Shown here in pieces: positions 47,459 through 56,342 of a stretch of 64,000 nt of DNA. A program made the position numbers and the translations under genes. The DNA is taken from the NCBI RefSeq assembly GCF_002836415.1, contig NZ_PJBP01000180.1, positions 1-64,000 on the forward strand. Direction: 5' to 3'. Numbering within the stretch: the stretch's first letter is position 1; each line of letters starts with the position of its first letter. Source of the stretch: Psychromonas sp. MB-3u-54. Its GTDB lineage: Bacteria; Pseudomonadota; Gammaproteobacteria; Enterobacterales; Psychromonadaceae. The notes below the pieces were generated by a model. The model ran no database searches. It saw only the letters and a list, made by a program, of their open reading frames with translations, and had not been told where the DNA came from.

Positions 47459-48805
47459 TTAGGCTGAGTACAGCATCCAATCGACTTCCAAAGCTGTAAC
47501 CGTTTTTTCAAACTCGGCCAATTCACTTTCTTTACACACTTTATAAAGCTTTAAAAATTCCGGAGTGAGATATTCATTAAGCATCTCATTATGTAAGAGC
47601 TTATCCAGTGCTTCAGGCATTCTTAATGGAAACACCATGGACTTTTCATCCAGCGCTGGCGGACATTGCTGCGGGCTGAAATGCTCACTCGCTAAGACAC
47701 TCGAGATAACAACAGCGGTAAGGATGTAAGGGTTAACATCGGCACCTGCTATGCGGTGTTCAATACGGCGGTTTTGCCCATTACTTGACGGTACACGCAG
47801 TGCAACTCCGCGATGGTTTTTTCCCCAATTAGCTTTAACGGGGGTGTACATACCCGTTGAAAAACGGCGATAAGAGTTTATATTTGGACAAAGAAGTGCA
47901 ATCGAGCTTGGGATCATGGCTAACATTGCGGCCATCATTTTTGAAAAAAGTGGGCTTTCATTACCGTCTTTATCGGACAGCAAATTATCGCCTTGTTGAT
48001 CGACCACGCTGATATGGATATGTTTGCCACTACCTGCAGTCGTTGCAAAAGGTTTGGCCATAAACGTCACATCAAAATCATATTGTGTGGCAACTTGTCG
48101 AATAAGACGTTTAGCATAAATCAGCTGATCACAGGCATTTAAGACATCTTGTTGATGATTAAAATTAAGCTCAAACTGCCCAGGAGCAGACTCAATTAAC
48201 ATTCCAGAAGTGTTGAGATTAAGTCGTTCTGCCTGTGTATTAAAGGCAGTTAAAAAATCTTCATAATCATCTAAACCGTTCACATCATAAACTTCTGTGG
48301 TGTTTTCACGCTGATTTTTAACCGGATTAATGGGTGCTTGAATGGAACCATCTGCCGCCCGTTTTTTATCCAATAGATAAAATTCTAATTCCAGAGCTAT
48401 CACCGGAAATTGACCGCGATAATGCAGCTTATCGACTAAATCAGACAAAATATTTCTGATTGCAAGAGGATTCGTGCCCTTACCTTGTGCATCCATCATC
48501 GTTAATAATAATTGCCCAACATTTACTTTTGCAGTGGGGGCTAGTGAACCAAGCACCGGGAAGCAGATATTATCCGGCTCTCCAATTTCCTCTCCTAATC
48601 CCGCTTCTTCAACCACGCTGCCGACAATGTTTAAAGAAATAGTGGAAACTGGCAGGTATATTCCCTTGACGACTTTTGGTAAAGCCGATACAGGAATACG
48701 CTTACCTCGAGGTGTTGCATTGACATCGGTAAATATCAAATCGATAAATTCAACATCAGGCCATTTCTGTAAAAAATCTACTATTTCATTTTCAAACGTT
48801 TCCAT
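47459..48805 (-). CDS. puuA: Gamma-glutamylputrescine synthetase (glutamine-synthetase family)
   Basis: 448 residues. Joins glutamate to putrescine with ATP, the first step of the Puu route. GS-family signs: beta-grasp N domain, ELEFYLLD with the metal Glu, KPFATTAGSGKHIHISV with the ATP/metal His, and NRRIEHRIAGADVNPYI. The Tyr adenylylation site of GlnA is absent, and the length is shorter than GlnA, as in PuuA. The neighbours (puuD, puuC, puuB) fix the specificity, though other gamma-glutamyl-amine synthetases look alike. It is divergent from puuD; the shared 323-bp region should control both. Confidence 0.9.
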   Translation of the reverse strand: METFENEIVDFLQKWPDVEFIDLIFTDVNATPRGKRIPVSALPKVVKGIYLPVSTISLNIVGSVVEEAGLGEEIGEPDNICFPVLGSLAPTAKVNVGQLLLTMMDAQGKGTNPLAIRNILSDLVDKLHYRGQFPVIALELEFYLLDKKRAADGSIQAPINPVKNQRENTTEVYDVNGLDDYEDFLTAFNTQAERLNLNTSGMLIESAPGQFELNFNHQQDVLNACDQLIYAKRLIRQVATQYDFDVTFMAKPFATTAGSGKHIHISVVDQQGDNLLSDKDGNESPLFSKMMAAMLAMIPSSIALLCPNINSYRRFSTGMYTPVKANWGKNHRGVALRVPSSNGQNRRIEHRIAGADVNPYILTAVVISSVLASEHFSPQQCPPALDEKSMVFPLRMPEALDKLLHNEMLNEYLTPEFLKLYKVCKESELAEFEKTVTALEVDWMLYSA

Positions 48806-49128
48806 ACAATTACCTATTCTCCAATAACGCTCTTATTAATGAGCTGATTTGTCTCTGAGTATTCTGAACAATAAAATTTGCACAAAAGGTGCGAATTATT
48901 GCCGAGTTATTTACTGGTTCTTTACTTTTCATTGTTTTATTTGTTATTTATTAGTAACAGATACTAAAAAAGCGTGCATTATTTTTAACAAAAAGATCAC
49001 AACCCGGTGACATATGTCACAAATAGGTCATATATCCACCTACTGTTGTTGAAAAAACCCACTTTGTCGATTATTTTGACCAACCAAGATTGAAATTGTT
49101 AAATAAATCGAACAAAAGGAAATACTCG
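48806..49128. promoter_or_regulatory. Divergent promoter region of the polyamine genes
   Basis: 323 bp, AT-rich, between puuA and puuD. It contains the palindrome at 49007-49020 (separate entry). A PuuR operator is expected, since puuR is the second gene of the rightward unit, but I cannot place it with certainty. Confidence 0.6.
49007..49020. promoter_or_regulatory. CRP-like palindrome
   Basis: GTGACATATGTCAC is a perfect 14-base palindrome with the CRP core GTGA-N6-TCAC. It lies about 110 bp before puuD and 200 bp before puuA. Most likely a cAMP-CRP site linking polyamine use to carbon state; a PuuR operator is the alternative. Confidence 0.55.
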
Positions 49129-49884
49129 ATGACAACATCAACTCACAAACCTGTTATAGCGTTATTAAGTTGCGCCAAAGTTGTTGCCGACTATCAGGTA
49201 CAATCTGTTAATGAATTTTATATCAATGCGATCACCCATTTTGGTGGCATCCCCCTGCTTATTCCTTCTGCTATTACACCAGATGACTTAAATACACTGG
49301 CACCGATATTTGATGGTTTATTGTTACCCGGTAGTCATTCAAATGTGGATCCCATTGAGTACGGCGGGACACATCAAGAAGACCAAAAAGACAAAAGGCG
49401 CGATGCTCTTGCACTTAATTTAATTAACCTTTGCATTGAACACAAAATTCCAGCACTGGGTATTTGTAGAGGTTTCCAAGAAATGAATGTGGCATTAGGT
49501 GGGAGTTTAACGCCCTATGTTCATGAAGCCGGCTTTGCAGATCATCGTGAAAAGCCCATTGCTGACTTTGACATTAAGTATGCTGCCGCGCATTCCGTTC
49601 ACGTTGAAAAAAAGGGTCTGTTTGAAGATTGGCTTAAAACCGACACCATGATTGATGTCAATACGTTACACAATCAGGGAATAAATCAATTAGCACCGCA
49701 ATTAACCGTTGAAGCCAAGTCTCCTGATGGTTTAATAGAAGCTTTTAGTTTAGAAGAACACCCTTATTTTGTTGGCGTGCAATGGCACCCTGAATGGCAA
49801 GCAGCCAGTAACCCATTCTCACAAATTCTCTTTAACAATCTGATTACAGCCGCTCATAACAGAAGAAAAACAAAACATGGATAA
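49129..49884 (+). CDS. puuD: Gamma-glutamyl-GABA hydrolase
   Basis: Hydrolyses gamma-glutamyl-GABA to glutamate and GABA, the last Puu step. I choose the ATG at 49129 after AAAAGGA (251 residues); the frame opens 13 codons earlier without support. Class I amidotransferase fold with nucleophile Cys113 in LGICRGFQE, and His220 and Glu222 in VQWHPEW; LLLPGSHSNVDP marks the PuuD subgroup. Its end overlaps puuR by eight bases. Confidence 0.93.
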   Translation: MTTSTHKPVIALLSCAKVVADYQVQSVNEFYINAITHFGGIPLLIPSAITPDDLNTLAPIFDGLLLPGSHSNVDPIEYGGTHQEDQKDKRRDALALNLINLCIEHKIPALGICRGFQEMNVALGGSLTPYVHEAGFADHREKPIADFDIKYAAAHSVHVEKKGLFEDWLKTDTMIDVNTLHNQGINQLAPQLTVEAKSPDGLIEAFSLEEHPYFVGVQWHPEWQAASNPFSQILFNNLITAAHNRRKTKHG

Positions 49885-50434
49885 TGTCACAATTGGGCAA
49901 ACTATTGCTCAACTTAGAAAAGAAAAAAAACTTTCGCAACGCATACTTGCGGAGCAAGCAGGTATTACTCACAGTGCAATTTCTTCCATAGAGAATGGAA
50001 AAGTGAGTCCTTCTGTGAGCTCGTTACAAAAAATTGTGAATGTTTTTTCACTCTCTCTTTCTGAGTTTTTCACCCTCGAGATTCAACAAGAAAGTAATGA
50101 AAAAGTCATTATTACGCACACTGACCTTGTTGAAATAGGTAATGATTCTGTATCGATGAAACTGGTGTGTAATGGGAAAAAAAGTCGTCAAATGGGCTTT
50201 TTAATCGAACAATATAGCCCGCACTCCAATACTGGCTTAAAAAGTATTGAACATGATGGAGAAGAAGCTGGCACCGTACTTGAAGGTGAGATTGAGCTCA
50301 ATTATGGCGAAGATACCTACATCATTAAAGCCGGAGAAAGTTATCTAATTGATACCAGCATCCCGCACAAATTTACTAATTATTCCGATAAACCGTGCAA
50401 AATGATCAGTGCACATACCCCACCGACCTTTTAA
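49877..50434 (+). CDS. puuR: PuuR-type regulator (XRE HTH plus cupin)
   Basis: 185 residues: N-terminal XRE helix-turn-helix (about 7-61, LSQRILAEQAGITHSAISSI) and a C-terminal cupin (about 110-180, EGEIELNYGEDTYIIKAGESY). PuuR is the repressor of putrescine use and is released by putrescine. It is translationally coupled to puuD and sits inside its own target operon, giving feedback. The puu genes left and right of 49000 are its probable targets. Confidence 0.9.
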   Translation: MDNVTIGQTIAQLRKEKKLSQRILAEQAGITHSAISSIENGKVSPSVSSLQKIVNVFSLSLSEFFTLEIQQESNEKVIITHTDLVEIGNDSVSMKLVCNGKKSRQMGFLIEQYSPHSNTGLKSIEHDGEEAGTVLEGEIELNYGEDTYIIKAGESYLIDTSIPHKFTNYSDKPCKMISAHTPPTF

Positions 50435-50455
50435 ATTCTGATACCGGAGAGCATT

Positions 50456-51943
50456 ATGAATACGCAACAACAATGGATTGATTTACAGCAGACAATGAAA
50501 ATTGAGTCTCGAGCATTTATTAATGGTCAATACCAAGATGCGCTTGATAAGACCACTTTCAGCACAATTAATCCTGCGACTGACCAACATTTGGCTAATA
50601 TTGCACGTTGTAAAAGTGAAGATGCTGATTTAGCGGTAAGTCATGCTCAACGAGCATTTGAGCAAGGTGTTTGGCAAGATCAGAGTCCAGCACAGCGTAA
50701 AAAAGTATTAATGGCATTTGCCGATTTAATTGATCAGCACGTTGAACCATTAGCATTACTTGAAACCTTAGACACAGGTAAACCAATATCACATAGTGTT
50801 AGCACAGATATCCCTGGTGCGGCATCAGCAATACGTTGGTACGCTGAAGCCATTGATAAAGTTTATGGTGAAGTGGCCACTACCGAAAAAGATGTGCATG
50901 CTTTCGTTAGCCAACAAGCGATAGGGGTTGTGGTCGCAATTGTGCCCTGGAACTTCCCGCTATCGCTAGCTTGCTGGAAACTCGGCCCCGCTTTGGCAAC
51001 GGGTAATAGCGTTATTTTAAAACCCTCCGAAAAATCGCCATTAACAGCCATTTACTTAGGTAACCTCGCCAATGAAGCGGGTATTCCTGCCGGTGTTTTT
51101 CAAGTGACCCCTGGTTTTGGCCAAGAATGTGGTGAAAGCCTTGCACGCCATAATCAAGTCGACTGTATTACTTTTACGGGCTCAACTAATGTGGCCCGTA
51201 GCCTAATGATTTGCTCTGGTGAGTCCAACCTGAAGTCTGTGTGGGCGGAAGCGGGCGGTAAAAATGCCAATATTGTTTTTGCTGATTACCCCGATTTAGA
51301 TAAGGCAGCGCAAGAAACTGCGGCAGGTTGCTTTTATAATCAGGGAGAAGTATGCGTTGCCGCAACACGTTTACTGGTTCATGAAAGTATTAAAGATATG
51401 TTTATTGACAAAGTCATTGCGGCTGCAAAAAACTTTTCTCCCAAAGATCCGCTTTGTCCTGATTCCTCAATGGGAGCCCTTATCGATCAAGGTCATAAAG
51501 CAAAAGTGCTCGAATACGTGCAGCTCGGTATTGATGCCGGTGCAATCCTAAGATGTGGTGGTGATGTAGAGGGAAAAGGCGCTTTTGTGTCGCCTGTCAT
51601 ACTTGATAATGTCAGCAATGAAATGCGTGTTGCCCGCGAAGAAATTTTTGGGCCTGTGCTTTGTGTGATCCCCTTCAAAACAGAAGAAGAAGCTATTGCT
51701 ATTACTAACGACTCGTCCTACGGGTTGGGTGCTGCATTGTGGAGCTCAGATATCAATCAAGTACACAGAGTGGCAAGGCAGCTCAGAGCAGGTTCAATTT
51801 GGGTAAATAACTATAACGAAGGTGATATGACTGTCCCATTTGGTGGATTTAAAATGAGCGGCAACGGACGCGATAAATCACTGCACGCGTTGGATAAATT
51901 TACCGAGACAAAAACCACATGGATTCGGTTACAATCAATTTAA
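50456..51943 (+). CDS. puuC: Gamma-glutamyl-gamma-aminobutyraldehyde dehydrogenase
   Basis: 495 residues, aldehyde dehydrogenase superfamily. Oxidises gamma-glutamyl-aminobutyraldehyde to gamma-glutamyl-GABA with NAD(P)+. Catalytic Cys300 in NQGEVCVAATR, Glu265 in WAEAGGKN, coenzyme motif FTGSTNVAR (about 240-248) and PWNFPLSLACWK are intact. The length is standard. GGAGAG precedes the ATG, 21 bp after puuR. The aldehyde partner is made by PuuB, encoded next. Specificity is given by context; related betaine or aminobutyraldehyde dehydrogenases share the motifs. Confidence 0.92.
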   Translation: MNTQQQWIDLQQTMKIESRAFINGQYQDALDKTTFSTINPATDQHLANIARCKSEDADLAVSHAQRAFEQGVWQDQSPAQRKKVLMAFADLIDQHVEPLALLETLDTGKPISHSVSTDIPGAASAIRWYAEAIDKVYGEVATTEKDVHAFVSQQAIGVVVAIVPWNFPLSLACWKLGPALATGNSVILKPSEKSPLTAIYLGNLANEAGIPAGVFQVTPGFGQECGESLARHNQVDCITFTGSTNVARSLMICSGESNLKSVWAEAGGKNANIVFADYPDLDKAAQETAAGCFYNQGEVCVAATRLLVHESIKDMFIDKVIAAAKNFSPKDPLCPDSSMGALIDQGHKAKVLEYVQLGIDAGAILRCGGDVEGKGAFVSPVILDNVSNEMRVAREEIFGPVLCVIPFKTEEEAIAITNDSSYGLGAALWSSDINQVHRVARQLRAGSIWVNNYNEGDMTVPFGGFKMSGNGRDKSLHALDKFTETKTTWIRLQSI

Positions 51944-51953
51944 GGATAAAATA

Positions 51954-53231
51954 ATGATTAAACATACAGATTCCTATTATGCAGACTCAGCACCTATTAC
52001 TGATGAGTACCCGGCATTAGAAGATAATATTGAATGTGATATTTGTATTATTGGGGGAGGTTTTTCAGGCCTTTCATCTGCGATTCACCTTGCAGAAAAG
52101 GGCTTTAAGGTTGTCGTACTTGAAAGTGCCCAAATAGGCTTTGGTGCAACTGGACGTAATGGTGGGCAAATAGTCAATAGCTATAGCCGTGATGTAGCCG
52201 ATATTGAGAAACGTTACGATCCTAAAACTGCAACCGCACTTTGTAATATGATTTTTGAAGGTGGTGATATTATCCGTCACCTGATTGAAAAATATAATAT
52301 TAACTGTGATATTAAACAAGGTGGATTATTCACGGCATTTAATCAGAAACAACTTGATGGATTATATGAGCACGCAAAAAACTGGCAGCGCTACGGCAAT
52401 AATCAGCTCTCTATGTTAAATAAAAATGAGCTTGTCGATGCTGTTGGTACGAATGCTTATGTGGGAGGATTGTTAGATAAATCAGCCGGACATATGCATC
52501 CGCTTAAATTAGCCTTAGGTGAGGCCAAAGCGGTGACTCAACTCGGCGGTAGAATATTTGAGCAATCAGCTGCGGTGCGTATTGAAAAAGGGACAAATCC
52601 GATTGCCCACACAGAGCGCGGCTCTGTTAAAGCAAAATATTTAGTCCTTGCCGGCAATGCCTATCTTGGAGGACTTGCACCTAAAATAAGTAATAAAGCA
52701 GTCCCCTGCGGCACACAGATAGTTACCACTGAAGCACTAAACGCAGAGCAGCTTAAAACCGTACTGACATCTGATTATTGTGTTGAAGATTGCAACTACC
52801 TTTTAGATTATTACCGTTTAACGGCAGATAAACGTTTATTATTTGGCGGCGGCGTGGTTTATGGTGCGCGCGATCCGAACAATATCGAACAATTTCTCCG
52901 CCCAAAAATTGAGAAGGTTTTTCCACAACTTGCCGGTATAAATATCGACTATAAATGGACAGGAAACTTCCTCTTAACTTATTCTCGCATGCCACAGTTT
53001 GGTCGTTTCGATGACAACATTTATTACTTACAAGGTTATAGCGGTCATGGCGTCACTTGTACGCACCTTGCGGGTAAGCTATTAGCTGAAGTACTGACTG
53101 GAGACGCAGAGCGATTTGATGCTTTTGCTTCCCTTAAACACCCGGCTTTCCCGGGAGGCAGACATCTTCAAATTCCATTCTCTGCGATAGGTGCTGTTTA
53201 TTACAACATACGTGACAAGTTGTCTATTTAA
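51954..53231 (+). CDS. puuB: Gamma-glutamylputrescine oxidoreductase
   Basis: 425 residues, FAD-dependent DAO family. Oxidises gamma-glutamylputrescine to the aldehyde with release of ammonia and peroxide. Dinucleotide motif CDICIIGGGFSGLSSAIHLA (about 28-47), FGATGRNGGQIVNSYSRD as FAD-binding turn, and GYSGHGVTCTHLAGKLLAE near the C terminus. It starts ten bases after puuC, so it is in the same unit. The length is the usual one. Confidence 0.93.
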   Translation: MIKHTDSYYADSAPITDEYPALEDNIECDICIIGGGFSGLSSAIHLAEKGFKVVVLESAQIGFGATGRNGGQIVNSYSRDVADIEKRYDPKTATALCNMIFEGGDIIRHLIEKYNINCDIKQGGLFTAFNQKQLDGLYEHAKNWQRYGNNQLSMLNKNELVDAVGTNAYVGGLLDKSAGHMHPLKLALGEAKAVTQLGGRIFEQSAAVRIEKGTNPIAHTERGSVKAKYLVLAGNAYLGGLAPKISNKAVPCGTQIVTTEALNAEQLKTVLTSDYCVEDCNYLLDYYRLTADKRLLFGGGVVYGARDPNNIEQFLRPKIEKVFPQLAGINIDYKWTGNFLLTYSRMPQFGRFDDNIYYLQGYSGHGVTCTHLAGKLLAEVLTGDAERFDAFASLKHPAFPGGRHLQIPFSAIGAVYYNIRDKLSI

Positions 53232-53245
53232 TTAAGCGACTCATC

Positions 53246-53282
53246 CATCAGTACAATTTTATCCCGACCTATTGTACTGATG
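53246..53282 (+). terminator. Stem-loop between puuB and aguB
   Basis: Perfect 12-bp stem CATCAGTACAAT / ATTGTACTGATG with a 13-base loop, followed by ATTATATT. There is no long T run, so it may attenuate or process the transcript between the puu and agu parts rather than end it fully. Confidence 0.5.
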
Positions 53283-53318
53283 ATTATATTAAGTCCTAAG
53301 CATATTCAAGGATGAACG

Positions 53319-54188
53319 ATGAACACCAGAAATGTTACTTTTGCATCTGTACAGTTGTCAATGAATTGGCAGCTTGAAAATAATATTAATAAAATAACGG
53401 ATTGTGTCAGGGAAGCTGCGAAAAATGGCGCTAATGTAGTCATTTTGCAGGAGCTTTTTGCTACTCCATATTTTTGTAAAAAACAAATTGCCGATTACTT
53501 TGAATTAGCGGAAGAAACTCACAGTAGTGTGCTACTTAAAAAAATGAGTGCACTGGCAAAAGAATGTAATGTCGTTTTACCTGTGAGTTATTTTGAAAAA
53601 GCCGGGAATACCTTCTTTAATTCTCTGGTTATGATCGATGCCGATGGCCGTATTTTAGATAATTATCGTAAATCGCATATTCCTGATGGACAAGGTTACA
53701 GTGAAAAATTTTACTTTAGCCCGGGCGATACAGGGTTCAAAGTTTGGAACACAAAATTTGGACGATTTGGTGCCGGTATCTGCTGGGATCAATGGTTTCC
53801 TGAACTAGCGCGCTGCCTGGTGCTTGATGGAGCTGAAGCTATTTTTTATCCCACCGCAATTGGCTCTGAGCCGCAGGATCCAAGTTTAGATTCCAAAGAT
53901 CATTGGCAACGTACCATGCAAGGTCATTCAGCAGCCAATTTAGTGCCGGTCATCGCCGCAAACAGAACGGGTGTTGAGTGTGATGATAATACCGAAATCA
54001 CCTTCTATGGCTCTTCATTTATCACCGACCATACCGGTCATAAATTAGCAGAAGCCAGTCGTGATGAAGAAACCATTATTTATGCAAAAATAGATTTGAA
54101 TGCCGCTGCCAAAGCACGTCATAGTTGGGGATTATTTAGGGATCGTAGACCCGATCTTTATAACAATATTAATTCGCTTAGCATTTAA
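53319..54188 (+). CDS. aguB: N-carbamoylputrescine amidohydrolase
   Basis: 289 residues, nitrilase superfamily. Hydrolyses N-carbamoylputrescine to putrescine, CO2 and ammonia. The catalytic triad is complete: Glu45 in LQELFATP, Lys118 in YRKSHIPD, Cys155 in GICWDQWFPE. The length is normal. It is upstream of aguA with 20 bp between, so AguA product passes straight to AguB. Together they feed putrescine into the Puu steps. Confidence 0.94.
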   Translation: MNTRNVTFASVQLSMNWQLENNINKITDCVREAAKNGANVVILQELFATPYFCKKQIADYFELAEETHSSVLLKKMSALAKECNVVLPVSYFEKAGNTFFNSLVMIDADGRILDNYRKSHIPDGQGYSEKFYFSPGDTGFKVWNTKFGRFGAGICWDQWFPELARCLVLDGAEAIFYPTAIGSEPQDPSLDSKDHWQRTMQGHSAANLVPVIAANRTGVECDDNTEITFYGSSFITDHTGHKLAEASRDEETIIYAKIDLNAAAKARHSWGLFRDRRPDLYNNINSLSI

Positions 54189-54208
54189 ATCATTAAATGA
54201 GGATAAAT

Positions 54209-55291
54209 ATGGAACTTACAACAACACCACAAAATGACGGTTTCTATTTCCCTGCTGAATTTTCACCACAGCAAGCTGTTTGGCTTGCTTGGCCTGAACG
54301 TGCAGATAATTGGCGCTTGAATGGGAAGCCAGCACAAAAAGCGTTTGCGGCAATTGCAAATGCAATCGCAGAGGTTGTTCCGGTTTCCATCATTGTGAGT
54401 CAACAACAATATCAGCCCGCCAAGATGTTATTGAATGCGTCAATTCAATTAATTGAAATGGATTATAACGATGCATGGATGCGTGATATCGGGCCCACTG
54501 TGTTAATAAATTCCTCGGGGCAGCATAGGGCAGTCAGCTGGCAGTTTAATTCATGGGGGGGGGATTTTAATGGTTTGTATTCACCTTGGAATAAGGATGA
54601 TCAAGTCGCTAAAAATGTGAGTGAGTTATTACACTTAGATTTTTATCAAGCACCTTTTGTTTTAGAGGGGGGCGCAATTCATACCGATGGAGAAGGTACC
54701 TTATATACCACCGAAGAATGTTTATTAAGCCCTGGACGAAATCCGCATTTAACCAAAAGTGGTATAGAGACATTATTAGCTCAATATCTTGGCATAAAAA
54801 AGATAATTTGGATTCCACAAGGCTTATATAACGATGAAACCGATGGTCACGTTGATAACCTAATACATGTTGTTGGACCTGCTAAGGTAGTCTTAAGCTG
54901 GACTGATGATAGAACTGATCCACAATATGCGATTTCACTGCAAGCCCTCGCGTTATTAAACAGCAGTTGTGATGCACAGGGGCGGCAGATTGAAGTGACT
55001 AAGCTGCCAATTCCGGGGCCTTTATATATGACTGCTCAAGAAGCTGCAGAAATAGAACCTTCAAAGGGTATGGTCCGTAAAGGAAATGAAAGACTAGCAG
55101 GTTCTTACACAAACTTCTTGATGCTTAACCAAACCGTTTTTGTACCCGCTTTGGATGAAAAGCAAGACAAGATAGTGTCTGCAATACTCTCAGATTTATT
55201 ACCGGAATATCGCATTGTCCTGTTGCCCGCGCGAGAAGTATTGCTTGGAGGGGGCAATATTCATTGTATTACGCAACAGATCCCTCATTAG
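54209..55291 (+). CDS. aguA: Agmatine deiminase
   Basis: Converts agmatine to N-carbamoylputrescine and ammonia. I choose the ATG at 54209 (360 residues) after GAGGAT; an ATG at 54197 overlaps this site. Peptidyl-arginine-deiminase family: NDAWMRDIGPT, FVLEGGAIHTDGEGT, NDETDGHVDNLIH, and the nucleophile Cys353 in GGGNIHCITQQIP, eight residues from the end. The length fits the family. It is the last gene of the + strand run; no strong terminator is visible after it. Confidence 0.95.
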   Translation: MELTTTPQNDGFYFPAEFSPQQAVWLAWPERADNWRLNGKPAQKAFAAIANAIAEVVPVSIIVSQQQYQPAKMLLNASIQLIEMDYNDAWMRDIGPTVLINSSGQHRAVSWQFNSWGGDFNGLYSPWNKDDQVAKNVSELLHLDFYQAPFVLEGGAIHTDGEGTLYTTEECLLSPGRNPHLTKSGIETLLAQYLGIKKIIWIPQGLYNDETDGHVDNLIHVVGPAKVVLSWTDDRTDPQYAISLQALALLNSSCDAQGRQIEVTKLPIPGPLYMTAQEAAEIEPSKGMVRKGNERLAGSYTNFLMLNQTVFVPALDEKQDKIVSAILSDLLPEYRIVLLPAREVLLGGGNIHCITQQIPH

Positions 55292-56120
55292 ATAATTAGA
55301 AATACCAATGCAATAAAGAAAAAAACATCATTAAATCGCCAGTCGATTTGATGGTGAACTTTTTATCAGAACCACGGGAATACTCCTCCCTTAAGTGGAA
55401 GGTAATGATAGTTAAGCGGTCTACGCTATTGAGCTTAAAAGCGCACTGTCTATCATGACTTTTTGCTAAAGAGGAATATTATGCAAACCCGTAGCACCTA
55501 TAAGTTCAGACTAAACACGAATACTGAGACAGAAAAACGGATGGTTCAGTATTCAGATAACTGTTTGTCACTTTCCCGATCACAAACACTGCAACAAACG
55601 TTAAAGAGAATAGCTGGATAGCCATCTAATTGACTAAATATTAATCGGCCCCAAGTTGAACGTAGAAATGGATGTCCATGATTTCTAAGATTTAACTAAA
55701 AAGCTGCGTGTTGATCCGATTTTAGGGCATATCATCTGGGCTGTTCTTTTTAATGTATTTGAGAAGTTCAAAGGAGGTAAGTCGTAATTGATGGTGATTT
55801 GATTAGTTTTTTAAAGCTAGATAGCGTCGTTATTAAATTTATTAAGGACATTTTATCAATAGGGAATTTACCAATATGTGTTGATAAATATTTATCTAAA
55901 GGTGGTTTGAGTTTTTGGTGGTTAATTCTCTAATGGCTGAGTTTTATCGACCATTGGAAAACATCTTTGGTATTTTAATTTCGTGTTGCTTTGGGTGTTA
56001 CTTCAAACGGTAGATGCTATAAGTCGGTAATAAATGTATAAGACGCTGAGAGTCGTAACTTATTTGATTATATAGGGATTTTTTAACGTGAATGTTATGG
56101 AATGGTATAAAACAAAATGA
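55292..56120. other. Intergenic with TnpB stub and debris
   Basis: 829 bp without a full gene. 55481-55621 is a TnpB N-terminal stub; 55722-55790 repeats part of the 39915-40103 fragment; 55840-56120 is AT-rich without recognisable content before the tRNA. Confidence 0.65.
55481..55621 (+). pseudogene. IS200/IS605-type TnpB, N-terminal stub
   Basis: 46 codons from an ATG with GAGGA upstream, reading MQTRSTYKFRLNTNTETEKR then MVQYSDNC before diverging and stopping. The YKFRLNTNTETEKRMVQ start is the N terminus of TnpB-family proteins (RNA-guided nucleases of IS605 elements). All the rest (RuvC part, zinc site) is gone. A dead insertion scar. Confidence 0.7.
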
Positions 56121-56196
56121 TGGTGCTCGCTACTGGACTCGAACCAGTGACCCACGCCATGTCATGGCGGTACTCTACCAACTGAGCTAAGCGAGC
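56121..56196 (-). tRNA. tRNA-Val (GAC)
   Basis: 76 nt with encoded CCA. Acceptor GCTCGCT/AGCGAGC pairs perfectly; D arm GCTC-AGTTGGTA-GAGT; anticodon loop ATGACAT giving GAC; T arm ACTGG-TTCGAGT-CCAGT. The top anticodon-stem pair is C-T (27-43), a mismatch. Confidence 0.93.
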
Positions 56197-56342
56197 GTAT
56201 AGTTGGTTGCCTTTGAAAGCGAAGTGATTATGCTTTATGGCTGCCAAAGTATCAATAGTTCTTTTTATATTTCAGTCTGTTTGATGTTTTTTTGTTCATA
56301 TTTAAACTAAAACGCTTAAGGGCAATAAAAAAAAGCGGCTAT

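Noticed and set aside
47459-48805. Glutamine synthetase GlnA
   Set aside because: Shorter, lacks the adenylylation Tyr region, and sits in a puu gene cluster.
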